Shown here: positions 8,298 through 16,968 of the stretch, one piece after another | How the letters are laid out: each line of letters begins with the position of its first letter | Position numbering within the stretch: position 1 is the stretch's first letter | Notes under the pieces: generated by a model | The model's database searches: none | The model's input: the letters and a program-made list of their open reading frames with translations, nothing else | Told to the model about the DNA's origin: nothing | Program-made: the position numbers and the translations under genes | NCBI RefSeq assembly: GCF_913777145.1 | Contig: NZ_CAJYPS010000014.1 | Coordinates: forward strand, 1-64,000 | Length of the DNA stretch: 64,000 bases | Origin: an uncultured Roseateles sp. | Lineage (GTDB): Bacteria > Pseudomonadota > Gammaproteobacteria > Burkholderiales > Burkholderiaceae_C | Reading direction: 5' to 3'

Positions 8298-10343
8298 TCA
8301 CCAGACCGAGATCGGGTCCTTGGTCACCATGGCGCTGCCGGGCTTGCAGCTGAACGCCTGCGCGAAGTAGGGCGAGTTGCTCATGGGCACCAGCACGCGG
8401 TAGCGGCCGGGCGAGTGCGGGTCGGTGCGCAGCTGGTTGATCAAATACTCGTCGCGCGCCTTGCCGCGCCACACCAGCGCGTTGCCTATGAAGAAGCGCT
8501 GGGTCGGCGTGTAGCCGTCAATCTTTTGCTGCGCCGCCGCCGCGCCGGCGCGCTTGAGTGCGCGCTGCAGGCCTTCGAACGCGATCGGCAGGCCGGACAT
8601 GTCGGAGATGTTCTCGCCCAGCGTGAGCCGGCCGTTGATGCGGTAGCCGGGCAGGGGCTCGATCGCGCTGTAGCGCTCGGCAACCTGGTCGGCGCGGGCC
8701 TTATAGCCGGCGGCGTCGGCCGGCGTCCACCAGTCGGTCAGCGAGCCGCCGGCGTCGAAGTTGCGGCCGCTGTCGTCGAAGTGGTGGGTGATCTCGTGGC
8801 CGATCACCATGCCGATGCCGCCATAGTTTAGCGCGTCGTCGGCTGATGCGGAGAAGAAGGGCGGCTGCAGGATGCCGGCCGGGAAGGTGATCTCGTTGAG
8901 GCCGCCGGCCTGGGCGTTGACGATGTAGGGCGCCATGCGCCAGCGGCCGCGCTCCACCGGGGCGTCCAGGTCCTTGACCTGCTGGCTGCTGTGCCACAGC
9001 GAGGTCTTGAGCCAGTTGCCGGCGAAGTCGTTGGCGGCCAGCTGCAGGCCCTCGTACTGCGGCCACTTGGCGGGCGCACCTATCTTGGCCTGCATCTTGG
9101 CCAGCTTGTCCAGTGCCTTGGTCTTGGTGTCGGGCGTCATCCAGTCCAGCTTCTCGATGCGCGCCTTGAGGCTGGCGCGCACGTCTTCCACCAGCTGGTC
9201 GGCGCGCTTCTGCGCCTCGGGGGAGAACGCACGGGCCACGAACAGCTCGCCCAGCGCCAGGCCCAGCGGTTCGCCGCCGGTGCGGCCACCGATCTGCAGG
9301 ATCACTTCTTCGCCGCGCGGCGTGGGCGCCTGCAGGCCGGTCAGCGTCTTGCCGCGGTACTCGAAGGACGCATCCGCGAACACCTTGGGCAGGCGTGGTG
9401 CCAGCGTGTCCAGCACGCGCAGCTTCAGGTAGCGCTGCCACACGGGCAGCGGCGTGTCGGCCGCCAGCTGGGCGACGCGGCTCGCAAACTCGGGCTGGCC
9501 CACGATGAAGCGCTCGGGCAGCTTGGCGCCGGCGCTCAGCACCGCCAGGTAGGCGTTCCAGTCCAGGCCCGGCGCGGCGGTGCTCAGCTGGGCGGCGTTC
9601 ATGGGGTTGTAGCCGGCGTTGGGGTCGCGCAGCTTGGCACGCTCGCGCGTGGCCTCGGCTAGGCGGGTCTCGAAGGCCAGCAGCTCGTCCAGCTCGGCCT
9701 CGCTGGGCGCGGGGCCGGCGGCGGTTAGCAGGGTTTGCGCAAAGCGGCGGTAGGCCGCCTTGACGCGGGTGGTGCGCTCGTCGTTGCGGAAGTAGTCGTC
9801 GCGGTCCGGCAGGCCCAGGCCGGACTGGCCCAGGCCCAGCACGTTGCGGCGGGTGTCCTTGCGGTCGGGCTGCACGCTCCAGCTCAGCGGCGCGCTGATG
9901 CCGCTGCGCGCCAGCAGCGCCAGCAGCGTGGGCAGGTCTTCGCGCTTTTGCAGGCCGGCGATGCGGCCCAGCAGCGGCTGGACCGAGCTGAGACCGCGCG
10001 CCTCGATCGCGGCCTCGTCCATGCCGCTGGCAAAGTAGGCCGCAACCAACTTGAGGCCGGGCGTGGTCTGCAGCCGGGGCTGGTCGGCCAGCTCGCGCAG
10101 CGCCTTCTCCAGCAGCTGGTTGTTGCGCACGCGCAGGTCTTCGAAGCTGCCGATGCGGGCGCGGCTGGCGGGCAGCTCGGTGGCGGCCTCCCAGTTGCCG
10201 TTCACGAAGGCGTAGAAGTCGTCGCAGGGCGCGACCGTCCTGGACAGGCCGGACAGGTCGGCCGCCGGGGCCAGCGAGGTGGCGGAGGCGGCCAGCGCGA
10301 GCAGCACGGCGCAGGCAATGCGGTGGGGCAGGGGTCGGGACAT
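8298..10343 (-). CDS. pepO: M13 family zinc endopeptidase
   Basis: A neprilysin-type metallopeptidase of 681 residues, the usual bacterial length. It has an N-terminal signal peptide (hydrophobic stretch to about residue 27, ending near LAPAA), so it should act outside the cytoplasm on peptides. HEITH at residues 516-520 supplies the zinc histidines and catalytic Glu, and GENISD near 576-581 supplies the third zinc ligand (E577). The substrate strand FPAGILQPPFF and the C-terminal CKPGSAM segment with final Trp are conserved. The usual NAFY-like substrate motif reads NAQA here. ATG 10343 is chosen over TTG 10361 because it leaves a compact signal peptide. A terminator follows the gene. Confidence 0.92.
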   Translation of the reverse strand: MSRPLPHRIACAVLLALAASATSLAPAADLSGLSRTVAPCDDFYAFVNGNWEAATELPASRARIGSFEDLRVRNNQLLEKALRELADQPRLQTTPGLKLVAAYFASGMDEAAIEARGLSSVQPLLGRIAGLQKREDLPTLLALLARSGISAPLSWSVQPDRKDTRRNVLGLGQSGLGLPDRDDYFRNDERTTRVKAAYRRFAQTLLTAAGPAPSEAELDELLAFETRLAEATRERAKLRDPNAGYNPMNAAQLSTAAPGLDWNAYLAVLSAGAKLPERFIVGQPEFASRVAQLAADTPLPVWQRYLKLRVLDTLAPRLPKVFADASFEYRGKTLTGLQAPTPRGEEVILQIGGRTGGEPLGLALGELFVARAFSPEAQKRADQLVEDVRASLKARIEKLDWMTPDTKTKALDKLAKMQAKIGAPAKWPQYEGLQLAANDFAGNWLKTSLWHSSQQVKDLDAPVERGRWRMAPYIVNAQAGGLNEITFPAGILQPPFFSASADDALNYGGIGMVIGHEITHHFDDSGRNFDAGGSLTDWWTPADAAGYKARADQVAERYSAIEPLPGYRINGRLTLGENISDMSGLPIAFEGLQRALKRAGAAAAQQKIDGYTPTQRFFIGNALVWRGKARDEYLINQLRTDPHSPGRYRVLVPMSNSPYFAQAFSCKPGSAMVTKDPISVW

Positions 10344-10481
10344 GGGCAGCAGCAGGGCCAAAACCGCAAATTAGAGCGCGCCCGCCGGCTGACGCTGGAA
10401 GCCATGCCTGGTGCCAAGGGTTTATGCGTAGCCGCGCAGCTGCCCGCCGCCCCTGCGGTGGGGTGGACAACGGGCCTCCCC

Positions 10482-10487
10482 TACACT
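10482..10487 (+). promoter_or_regulatory. Putative -10 box (TACACT) close to the DUF971 start
   Basis: TACACT lies 7 nt before the ATG at 10495, a distance that would start transcription at or next to the start codon. GGAGG is present but only 2 nt from the ATG, too close for normal initiation. The -35 side shows no clear match, so this is a tentative call. Confidence 0.35.
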
Positions 10488-10494
10488 GGAGGCT

Positions 10495-10890
10495 ATGCCC
10501 ACGCCCACGGAAATCACCGTTCACCAGCAGTCCCGCGTGCTCGAAATCGCCTTCGACGATGGCGCGCGCTTTCGCATCCCCTTTGAGCTGATGCGGGTCT
10601 ACAGCCCCTCGGCCGAGGTCATGGGCCATGGCCCGGGCCAGGAGGTGCTGCAGACCGGCAAGCGCGAGGTGCAGATCGATTCACTGGAGCCCGTGGGCCA
10701 CTACGCGGTGCGCCCGGGTTTCTCGGACGGTCACGACAGCGGCCTGTTCACCTGGGACTACCTCTACCGCCTGGGCCGCGACCAGGACGCGCTGTGGGCC
10801 GAGTACGAGGCCCGCCTGGCCGAGGCTGGCGCCGACCGCGACCAGCCCATGCCCCAGAAGGCCGGCAGCGCCTGCGGCCACCACCACTGA
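10495..10890 (+). CDS. DUF971 / gamma-butyrobetaine hydroxylase-like domain protein
   Basis: A 131-residue cytosolic protein made of one GBBH-like N-terminal domain (DUF971). Conserved strands include [17 protein letters not shown] and [23 protein letters not shown]. The tail ends in GSACGHHH, which could bind metal. Members are linked to iron-sulfur cluster handling, but no reaction can be assigned here. The gene lies 19 nt before ubiE, a neighbourhood I recall as conserved across Burkholderiales, and the two are probably cotranscribed. Confidence 0.88.
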   Translation: MPTPTEITVHQQSRVLEIAFDDGARFRIPFELMRVYSPSAEVMGHGPGQEVLQTGKREVQIDSLEPVGHYAVRPGFSDGHDSGLFTWDYLYRLGRDQDALWAEYEARLAEAGADRDQPMPQKAGSACGHHH

Positions 10891-10909
10891 TCACCAGTTC
10901 CCCACACCC

Positions 10910-11641
10910 ATGACCCAGACCCATTTCGGCTTCCAGCAGGTCGACGAGCGCGAGAAGGCCAGCAAGGTCCGCGGCGTGTTCGATTCGGTCGCGTCCAGCT
11001 ACGACGTGATGAACGACCTGATGTCCATGGGCCTGCACCGCGCGTGGAAGGCCTACACGGTGCAGGTGGCCAACCTCAAGCCGGGCGAACGCGTGCTGGA
11101 CATCGCCGGGGGCACCGGTGATTTGTCGCGCGCCTTTGCGCGCAAGGTCGGTGACAGCGGCCTGGTGGTGCACACCGACATCAACGAGGCCATGCTGCGT
11201 CAGGGGCGCGATCGCCTCACCAACGAGGGCCTGTTGCTGCCCACCAGCCTGGCCGACGCCGAAGCGCTGCCGTTTGCGGACGCGAGCTTCGACCTGGTCA
11301 GCGTGGCCTTCGGCCTGCGCAACATGACCCACAAGGACCAGGCGCTCGCCGAGATGTGCCGGGTGCTCAAGCCGGGCGGCCGCCTGCTGGTGCTGGAGTT
11401 CTCGCGCATCGCCGAACCGCTGCGCAAGCCCTACGACTGGTACTCCTTCAACATCCTGCCCAAACTGGGCCAGATGATCGCGGGCGACGCCGAGAGCTAC
11501 CGCTACCTGGCCGAGTCCATCCGCATGCATCCGGACCAGGCCACGCTCAAGGCCATGATGAAGACCGCCGGCTTCGGCCATGTGGACGTGCACAACCTCA
11601 GCGCCGGCATCGTCGCGCTGCACGCCGGCATCAAGTGTTGA
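10910..11641 (+). CDS. ubiE: Demethylmenaquinone/2-polyprenyl benzoquinol C-methyltransferase
   Basis: SAM-dependent C-methylation in ubiquinone and menaquinone synthesis. The 243-residue protein has the normal length. The N-terminal [21 protein letters not shown] block and the SAM-binding [11 protein letters not shown] loop are diagnostic, and SVAFGLRNM and [21 protein letters not shown] are further UbiE signatures. ATG 10910 follows the DUF971 stop by 19 nt. Downstream, the usual partner genes ubiJ and ubiB are not next to it but 33.6 kb away, beyond the EPS block. Confidence 0.97.
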   Translation: MTQTHFGFQQVDEREKASKVRGVFDSVASSYDVMNDLMSMGLHRAWKAYTVQVANLKPGERVLDIAGGTGDLSRAFARKVGDSGLVVHTDINEAMLRQGRDRLTNEGLLLPTSLADAEALPFADASFDLVSVAFGLRNMTHKDQALAEMCRVLKPGGRLLVLEFSRIAEPLRKPYDWYSFNILPKLGQMIAGDAESYRYLAESIRMHPDQATLKAMMKTAGFGHVDVHNLSAGIVALHAGIKC

Positions 11642-11858
11642 CCTGACCCCGCGAGGCGCTCGGCCTCCGGGATGACCCGCCCCCTCGTCTGTGGGGGTGT
11701 TGGGAACTTGTCTGCAAACCCGGCTCTAACCCCGGGTTGCCCCGCCCCTTGATCGAGGCGTTCGAGCACGGAAGCGACATATCGCGCCGCTAAACTCGAT
11801 CGCTACTTTCCATGGGGGCGCGGCGCTCCGTTCAATGCACGACAAGGATTCCCGACAG

Positions 11859-12827
11859 ATGGCCATGCGAATGATCAAGAACCGCGTCCCGCTGCTGGCG
11901 GTGGCGCTCGCCTCCGCCGCACTGCTTGCTGCCTGCGGCGGTGACAAGGGGGACAAGGCCTCGCAGACCGCGGCCAAGGTGAACAAGGAAGAGATCACCG
12001 TCCACCAGATCAACTTCGTGCTGCAGCGCCAGCAGGGCCTCAAGCCCGAGCAGGCCGAAGCCGCGAGCCGCCAGGTGCTGGAGCGCCTGATCGACCAGGA
12101 ACTGGCCGTGCAGAAGGCCGAGGAGCTCAAGCTGGACCGCGACCCGCGCGTGGTGCAGCAGGTCGAGGCCGCCAAGCGCGAAATCATTGCGCGCGCCTAT
12201 GCCGAGCGTGTCGGCGAGGGCGTGGCCAAGCCCACGGCCGAAGAGATCGCCAAGTACTACGCCGACAAGCCGGCGCTGTTCAAGGATCGCCGCATCTACA
12301 GCCTGCAGGAACTCAACATCGAGGCCAAGCCCGAGCAGTTCGAGGCCGTGCGCGCCAAGCTGTCGAGTGCCAAGAACGTCGGCGAGTTCGTCGAGTTCCT
12401 GAAGGCCAACGATTTCCGCTTCACCGGCAACCAGGCGGTGCGCGCGGCCGAGCAGCTGCCGCTGGCGGGCCTGGACAGCATTTCCAAGATGAAGGACGGC
12501 GACTCTGCCGTCAGCCGCACGCCCAACGGCCTGGCCGTGATCTTCCTGGCCGGCTCGCGCAGCCAGCCCATCGACGAGGCGCGTGCCAAGCCCTACATCG
12601 AGGCCTTCCTGCTGAACCAGCGCAAGGCCGAGGCGCTGCAGAAGGACATCAAGGCGCTGCGCGACTCGTCCAAGATCGAATACGTCGGCAAGTTCGCGGA
12701 AGCGGCGGCCAGCGCGCCCGCGGCCGCCAGTGCTCCGGCAGCCGTGCCTGCGGTGCCTGAGGCGTCCGACGCCGCCAGCGGCGCGCTGGATGCGAACTCC
12801 ATCTCCAAAGGCATGGGCTTGAAATGA
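11859..12827 (+). CDS. epsD: EpsD family peptidyl-prolyl isomerase-like lipoprotein
   Basis: First gene of the EPS operon. The product is a SurA/PpiC-like periplasmic lipoprotein of the EpsD family, expected to help fold or place EPS export proteins. A lipobox LLAAC ends the signal peptide. The N-terminal chaperone-like helices carry VLERLIDQELAVQKAEEL, followed by a weak parvulin domain around residues 135-255 and an Ala/Pro-rich tail. ATG 11859 gives a compact signal peptide with AAGGA 10 nt upstream; ATG 11835 is possible but has no ribosome site. The 217 nt upstream hold the likely operon promoter, but no strong consensus is visible (TAAACT near 11791 is the best -10). The stop overlaps epsE. 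Confidence 0.88.
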   Translation: MAMRMIKNRVPLLAVALASAALLAACGGDKGDKASQTAAKVNKEEITVHQINFVLQRQQGLKPEQAEAASRQVLERLIDQELAVQKAEELKLDRDPRVVQQVEAAKREIIARAYAERVGEGVAKPTAEEIAKYYADKPALFKDRRIYSLQELNIEAKPEQFEAVRAKLSSAKNVGEFVEFLKANDFRFTGNQAVRAAEQLPLAGLDSISKMKDGDSAVSRTPNGLAVIFLAGSRSQPIDEARAKPYIEAFLLNQRKAEALQKDIKALRDSSKIEYVGKFAEAAASAPAAASAPAAVPAVPEASDAASGALDANSISKGMGLK

Positions 12828-13651
12828 TGCGTCTGTACCGTCTGCTTCTCGTTTCTCTCGCACTGGCGCTGGGCCTCGCTCAGGCCCAGGCGCAGAGCAC
12901 GGCCTCGCCGGCCGCCAACGCGCCGTCGGAATACCGGCTGGGCGCCGGCGACGCGGTGCGGGTGCTGGTCTATCAGAACCCCGACCTGACGCTGGAAACC
13001 CGCGTGGCCGAGACCGGCGTGATCAGCTTCCCGCTGATCGGCAATGTGCGCATCGGTGGCCTCAGCGTGTCGGCGGCCGAGCAACTGATCGCAGACGGTC
13101 TGCGCAACGGCAACTTTGTGAAGCAGCCGCAGGTCACCATCGTGCTGCTGCAGATCCGCGGCAACCAGGCCAGCGTGCTGGGGCAGGTGAACCGCCCGGG
13201 CCGCTACCCGATAGAGACCACCGACATGCGCCTGACCGACCTGCTGGCCACGGCCGGCGGCGTGGCGCCCACCGGGGCCGACCTGGTGGTGCTGACCGGC
13301 ACCCGCGCCGGCAAGCCCTATCGCCTGGAAGTCGATCTGCCCAGCCTGTTCAGCGCCAACAGCACCGCCAGCGACGTGCTGGTGCAGAACGGCGACGTGC
13401 TGTGGGTGGACCGCTCGCCGCTGGTCTACATCTACGGTGAAGTGCAGCGCCCCGGCCCGATGCGGCTGGAGCGGGGCATGACGCTGATGCAGGGCCTGGC
13501 CGCCGGCGGGGGCCTGACCCAGCGCGGCACCGAGCGTGGCATCCGCGTGCATCGCAAGGCGGCCGACGGCAGCGTGCAGGTGGAACAACTGGCGATGGAC
13601 GCTCCTCTCAAGGAGGGGGACGTGGTCTTCGTGCGTGAGAGCCTCTTCTGA
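12824..13651 (+). CDS. epsE: Polysaccharide export protein EpsE (Wza family)
   Basis: Outer-membrane or periplasmic polysaccharide export protein, 275 residues. A signal peptide ends near AQAQA. The Poly_export core has YRLGAGDAVRVLVYQNPDL and ISFPLIGNVRIGGLS, and it is followed by two SLBB-type repeats (GQVNRPGRYPIE and GEVQRPGPMRLE). It lacks the lipobox cysteine of classical Wza, as expected for EpsE of exosortase-type loci. It would form the outer exit for the polymer together with EpsF and EpsL. ATG 12824 overlaps the epsD stop by 4 nt. Confidence 0.93.
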   Translation: MMRLYRLLLVSLALALGLAQAQAQSTASPAANAPSEYRLGAGDAVRVLVYQNPDLTLETRVAETGVISFPLIGNVRIGGLSVSAAEQLIADGLRNGNFVKQPQVTIVLLQIRGNQASVLGQVNRPGRYPIETTDMRLTDLLATAGGVAPTGADLVVLTGTRAGKPYRLEVDLPSLFSANSTASDVLVQNGDVLWVDRSPLVYIYGEVQRPGPMRLERGMTLMQGLAAGGGLTQRGTERGIRVHRKAADGSVQVEQLAMDAPLKEGDVVFVRESLF

Positions 13652-13666
13652 TTTCCAGGGCGACCC

Positions 13667-15106
13667 ATGACCTTTGTTCAATTCATCGCGATCCTTCGGG
13701 CGCGCTACAAGCTGGCCCTCGCGGTCTTCCTGCCCATCGTGCTGGTGGTGGTGATCGCCAGCCTGCTCTGGCCCAAGACCTACACCGCGACCTCCACGGT
13801 CATGGTGGACCTGGGCAAGCCGGACCCGCTGTCCGCCGCGCTTTATAACGGCGGTTTCAACCCCAGCCTGGTGGCCACGCAGATCGACGTGATCCAGAGT
13901 GATCGCGTCGCGATGCGCGTGGTGCGCAACCTCAAGCTGGCCGAGAACGAGCAGCTGCGCTCGCAGTGGCGCGAGACCACGCGGGGCGAGGTGCCCATGG
14001 AGCAGTGGCTGGGCGACCTGTTGCAGCGCAACCTGGACGTGAAGCCTTCGCGCGAGTCCAGCGTCATCAATGTGTCCTTCAAGGCGGCGGACCCGCGTTT
14101 CGCGGCCGCGCTGGCCAATGCCTTCGTGCAGGCCTACCTGGACACCAACCTGGAACTGCGTGTCGACCCGGCGCGTCAGTACTCGTCCTTCTTCGACCAG
14201 CGGGCCAAGGAGGCGCGCGAGACGCTGGAGAAGGCTCAGGGCCGTCTGTCCGAGTTCCAGAAGGAAAAGGGCATCATCGCGACCGACGAGCGCCTGGACG
14301 TGGAGAACGCCCGACTGAACGAGCTGTCCTCGCAATACGTGGCGCTGCAGTCGCTGGCGTCCGATTCGGTGAGCCGCCAGACCGCCGCCCGCAACTCCGG
14401 TGCGGACCGCATGCAGGAGGTGCTGAGCAACCCGCTGATTGCCGGCCTCAAGGCCGACCAGGCGCGTCTGGAGGCCAAGCTGCAGGAGCTGACCTCCAAG
14501 CTGGGTGAGCGCAATCCGCAGGTGGTCGAGGCCCGCGCCAATCTGGCCGAACTCAAGACCCGCATCGAGACCGAGATCGCCAAGGTGGCCAGCTCGCTGG
14601 GCATCTCCAACAACATCAACCAGCAGCGTGCAGGCGAGATCAAGGCGCAGCTGGAAGCGCAGCGCAACAAGGTACTGCAGATGAAGGCGGTGCGCGACGA
14701 TGGCGCGGTGCTGCTGCGTGACGTGGAGAACGCCCAGCGCACCTACGACGTCATCATGCAGCGCCTGAACCAGTCGACCATGGAGAGCTTGGCGACGCAG
14801 AGCAATATGTTCGTGCTGTCGCAGGCGCTGGCCCCCATCCAGCCCTCGTCCCCGCGCCTGTTCCTGAACACCTTCGTCGCGGTCTTCCTGGGTGGCCTGA
14901 TCGCGCTGGCCGTGGTGATCGGGCGTGAGATGGCGGACCGCCGCGTGCGCAGCGTCGAGGATGTGCTGGTCGCCGTGCCGGTGCCGCTGATCGGCCAACT
15001 GCCCTCCACCAAGAAGCGTCGTCGCCTGTTCGGCGGCCTCGCGAAGAACGGCATGCAGCAGCGCTTGCTGGGCGGCCAGACCCTGGCGACCGGCAAGGGA
15101 GCCTGA
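13667..15106 (+). CDS. epsF: Chain length determinant protein EpsF (Wzz family)
   Basis: Inner-membrane polysaccharide co-polymerase of 479 residues that sets polymer length and couples to EpsG. It has the expected layout: an N-terminal transmembrane helix (LALAVFLPIVLVVVIASLL), a long periplasmic coiled-coil region between about residues 170 and 390, and a second helix near 405-425 preceded by the Wzz motif ALAPIQPSSPRL. The cytosolic tail is basic (KKRRR). It lies 15 nt after epsE and just before the kinase-like epsG. Confidence 0.93.
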   Translation: MTFVQFIAILRARYKLALAVFLPIVLVVVIASLLWPKTYTATSTVMVDLGKPDPLSAALYNGGFNPSLVATQIDVIQSDRVAMRVVRNLKLAENEQLRSQWRETTRGEVPMEQWLGDLLQRNLDVKPSRESSVINVSFKAADPRFAAALANAFVQAYLDTNLELRVDPARQYSSFFDQRAKEARETLEKAQGRLSEFQKEKGIIATDERLDVENARLNELSSQYVALQSLASDSVSRQTAARNSGADRMQEVLSNPLIAGLKADQARLEAKLQELTSKLGERNPQVVEARANLAELKTRIETEIAKVASSLGISNNINQQRAGEIKAQLEAQRNKVLQMKAVRDDGAVLLRDVENAQRTYDVIMQRLNQSTMESLATQSNMFVLSQALAPIQPSSPRLFLNTFVAVFLGGLIALAVVIGREMADRRVRSVEDVLVAVPVPLIGQLPSTKKRRRLFGGLAKNGMQQRLLGGQTLATGKGA

Positions 15107-15111
15107 ACGTG

Positions 15112-15984
15112 ATGAATACCACCAGCGAATTCCAAGGCGCCGAAGTGCGTGACCGTTCCATTGGCGACCTGATCCGCGATGCCCGCAACCTGAACGCGGC
15201 CGAGGTCGAGCAGGTGCTGAGCTACCAGCGCGAGCATGGCGTGCGCTTCGGTGAAGCCGCCGTGCTGCTGGGTCTGGCCAGCCCGGACGACGTGCTCAAC
15301 GCGCTCGCCCAGCAGTTTCACTACCCGGTCGTCACGGCCGAGAACGCCGGCAAGGTCAGCAGCGAGCTGGTCACCTTGCTCGATCCGTTCTCCGCCCGTG
15401 CCGAGGCCATACGTGCGGTGCGCAGCCAGCTGATGATGCGGCTCAACAAGCCGCAGGCCGAGCGCTTCGGCATCGCGGTCGTGAGCCCCGACCGCGGCGA
15501 TGGCAAGACCTACTTCGCGTCCAACCTCGCGGTGTCGCTGGCCCAGCTGGGCGGGCGCACGCTGCTGGTCGATGCGGACCTGCGCAGCCCTCGTGTGCAC
15601 GAGGTGTTCCAGGTACCCAACACCGCGGGCCTGTCCGGTCTGCTGTCGGGGCGCACCGAGAGTCAGGTCATACAGCCGGTGGAGAGCGTGCCGGGCCTGT
15701 TTGTGCTGCCGGCCGGGCCGCTGCCGCCCAACCCTCTGGAGCTGATCGAGCGCGCCGCGTTCGGTCTGCTGATGCGTGAGCTGCTGTCCAAGTTCGACCA
15801 CGTGGTGGTCGATACCGCGGCGGTGGCCCATGGCGCCGACGCCTGCGTGGCGGCCTCGCGTTGCGGCGCCGCGGTGCTGCTGGCTCGCAAGAACCAGAAC
15901 ACGCTGACGGCGTTGCAGGAGATCGCTGCGGCGCTGGCCGGTGGCTCGACCCAATTGCTGGGCACGGTGCTGAACGAGCAGTGA
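15112..15984 (+). CDS. epsG: Chain-length determinant ATPase EpsG (BY-kinase-like)
   Basis: Cytosolic ATPase partner of EpsF, 290 residues. An N-terminal segment (residues 15-95, with LSYQREHGVRFGEAAVLLGL) resembles the GspE/MshE N-terminal domain. The P-loop ATPase follows with Walker A SPDRGDGKT, Walker A' LLVDADLRSP and HVVVDTAAV as Walker B. The C-terminus ends in LLGTVLNEQ without the tyrosine cluster of Wzc-type kinases, so tyrosine autophosphorylation may be absent or moved. ATG 15112 is used; GTG 15109 lies 7 nt from AGGGAG and is equally possible. Confidence 0.9.
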   Translation: MNTTSEFQGAEVRDRSIGDLIRDARNLNAAEVEQVLSYQREHGVRFGEAAVLLGLASPDDVLNALAQQFHYPVVTAENAGKVSSELVTLLDPFSARAEAIRAVRSQLMMRLNKPQAERFGIAVVSPDRGDGKTYFASNLAVSLAQLGGRTLLVDADLRSPRVHEVFQVPNTAGLSGLLSGRTESQVIQPVESVPGLFVLPAGPLPPNPLELIERAAFGLLMRELLSKFDHVVVDTAAVAHGADACVAASRCGAAVLLARKNQNTLTALQEIAAALAGGSTQLLGTVLNEQ

Positions 15985-15987
15985 GTC

Positions 15988-16010
15988 GGCCGGGGCCGGT
16001 GGCCCCGGCC
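15988..16010 (+). repeat. Strong hairpin between epsG and xrtB
   Basis: GGCCGGGGCC (15988-15997) and GGCCCCGGCC (16001-16010) form a perfect 10-bp stem with a 3-nt loop, 3 nt after the epsG stop. No T-run follows, so it is more likely an mRNA processing or stability element, or a weak attenuator, than a full terminator. Confidence 0.6.
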
Positions 16011-16083
16011 TTGAGTGGGCATGGCATCGGGGTGGACCCAGGCGTCCACGACAGCATTGGCGCAAGAAGTTGGTGATCGCAGC

Positions 16084-16968
16084 ATGACAAACCTGGCGAG
16101 GCGAGACGTGGCAGCCACGCTGCTGGCCGAGGCCCGCACCCCGATGGGGCTGCTGGTGCTGGGCTGGTTGGGCCTCTTCGGCCCGACCTACTACAACCTA
16201 GCGACCACGGTCTGGGCGAGTGACGAACAGGGCCACGGCCCCATCATCCTGGCGGTTTGCGTGTGGCTGTTGTGGCGGCGGCGCGAGTTGCTGGCGGCCA
16301 TCGGGTCGTCGTCGGGTCGCCCCGTGTCGGGCAGTGTGCTGTTCGGCCTGGGCTGGCTGGCCTATCTGATCGGGCGCTCCCAGTTCATCGGCTTTGCCGA
16401 GGCCGGGGCGCAGCTGCTCGTGCTGGCGGGCCTGGTGGTCTTTTACAAGGGCTACCGCGGGCTCAACGTCATCAAGTTCCCGCTGTTCTTCATGCTGTTC
16501 ATGATCCCGCTGCCGCCGGACCTGGTGGGCGCGGTCACCGGGCCGCTGAAGGCCGCGGTTTCGGCCGTGGCCTCGCAGGCGCTGTACGGCCTGGGCTACC
16601 CGGTCGCGCGCTCCGGCGTGGTGCTCAGCGTTGGCCAGTACCAGTTGCTGGTGGCGGACGCCTGCGCCGGCCTCAACTCCATGTTCACGCTGGAGGCGCT
16701 GGGGCTGCTGTACATGAACATCGTCAATCACGTGGGCATTGCCCGCAACGCCGCTCTTGCGGTGCTGATCGTGCCCATCTCCTTTATCGCCAACATCGTG
16801 CGCGTGATGATCCTGGTGCTGGTCACCTACCACTTCGGTGATGCGGCGGGCCAGGGCTTCATGCACGGCTTTGCGGGCATGGTGCTGTTCATGGTGGCGC
16901 TGGTGCTGATCCTCAGTGTGGACAAGCTGCTGGACCTCGCGTTCCGCCGCTGGGAGGCCCGCTCGTGA
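16084..16968 (+). CDS. xrtB: Exosortase B
   Basis: A polytopic inner-membrane transpeptidase-like protein of 294 residues from the exosortase/archaeosortase family, of the EPS-associated B type (EpsH-like). Known exosortases cut PEP-CTERM tails of exported proteins. The three catalytic residues are in place: C194 in VADACAGLNSM, R240 in NIVRVMIL and H261 in FMHGFAGM. Seven or eight hydrophobic segments are visible. The gene is separated from epsG by 99 nt with a hairpin and overlaps epsI by 4 nt (GTGA). No PEP-CTERM protein is encoded in the window, so the substrate must be elsewhere or its role is directly in EPS export. Confidence 0.93.
   Translation: MTNLARRDVAATLLAEARTPMGLLVLGWLGLFGPTYYNLATTVWASDEQGHGPIILAVCVWLLWRRRELLAAIGSSSGRPVSGSVLFGLGWLAYLIGRSQFIGFAEAGAQLLVLAGLVVFYKGYRGLNVIKFPLFFMLFMIPLPPDLVGAVTGPLKAAVSAVASQALYGLGYPVARSGVVLSVGQYQLLVADACAGLNSMFTLEALGLLYMNIVNHVGIARNAALAVLIVPISFIANIVRVMILVLVTYHFGDAAGQGFMHGFAGMVLFMVALVLILSVDKLLDLAFRRWEARS

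Noticed and set aside
11642..11858. A sigma-54 promoter before epsD
   Set aside because: EPS loci of this type are sometimes sigma-54 controlled, but no TGGCAC-N5-TTGC-like site was found on the plus strand.
12593..14998. An 801-codon open frame on the minus strand across epsE and epsF
   Set aside because: No domain or signal; its composition is that of a shadow of the eps genes.
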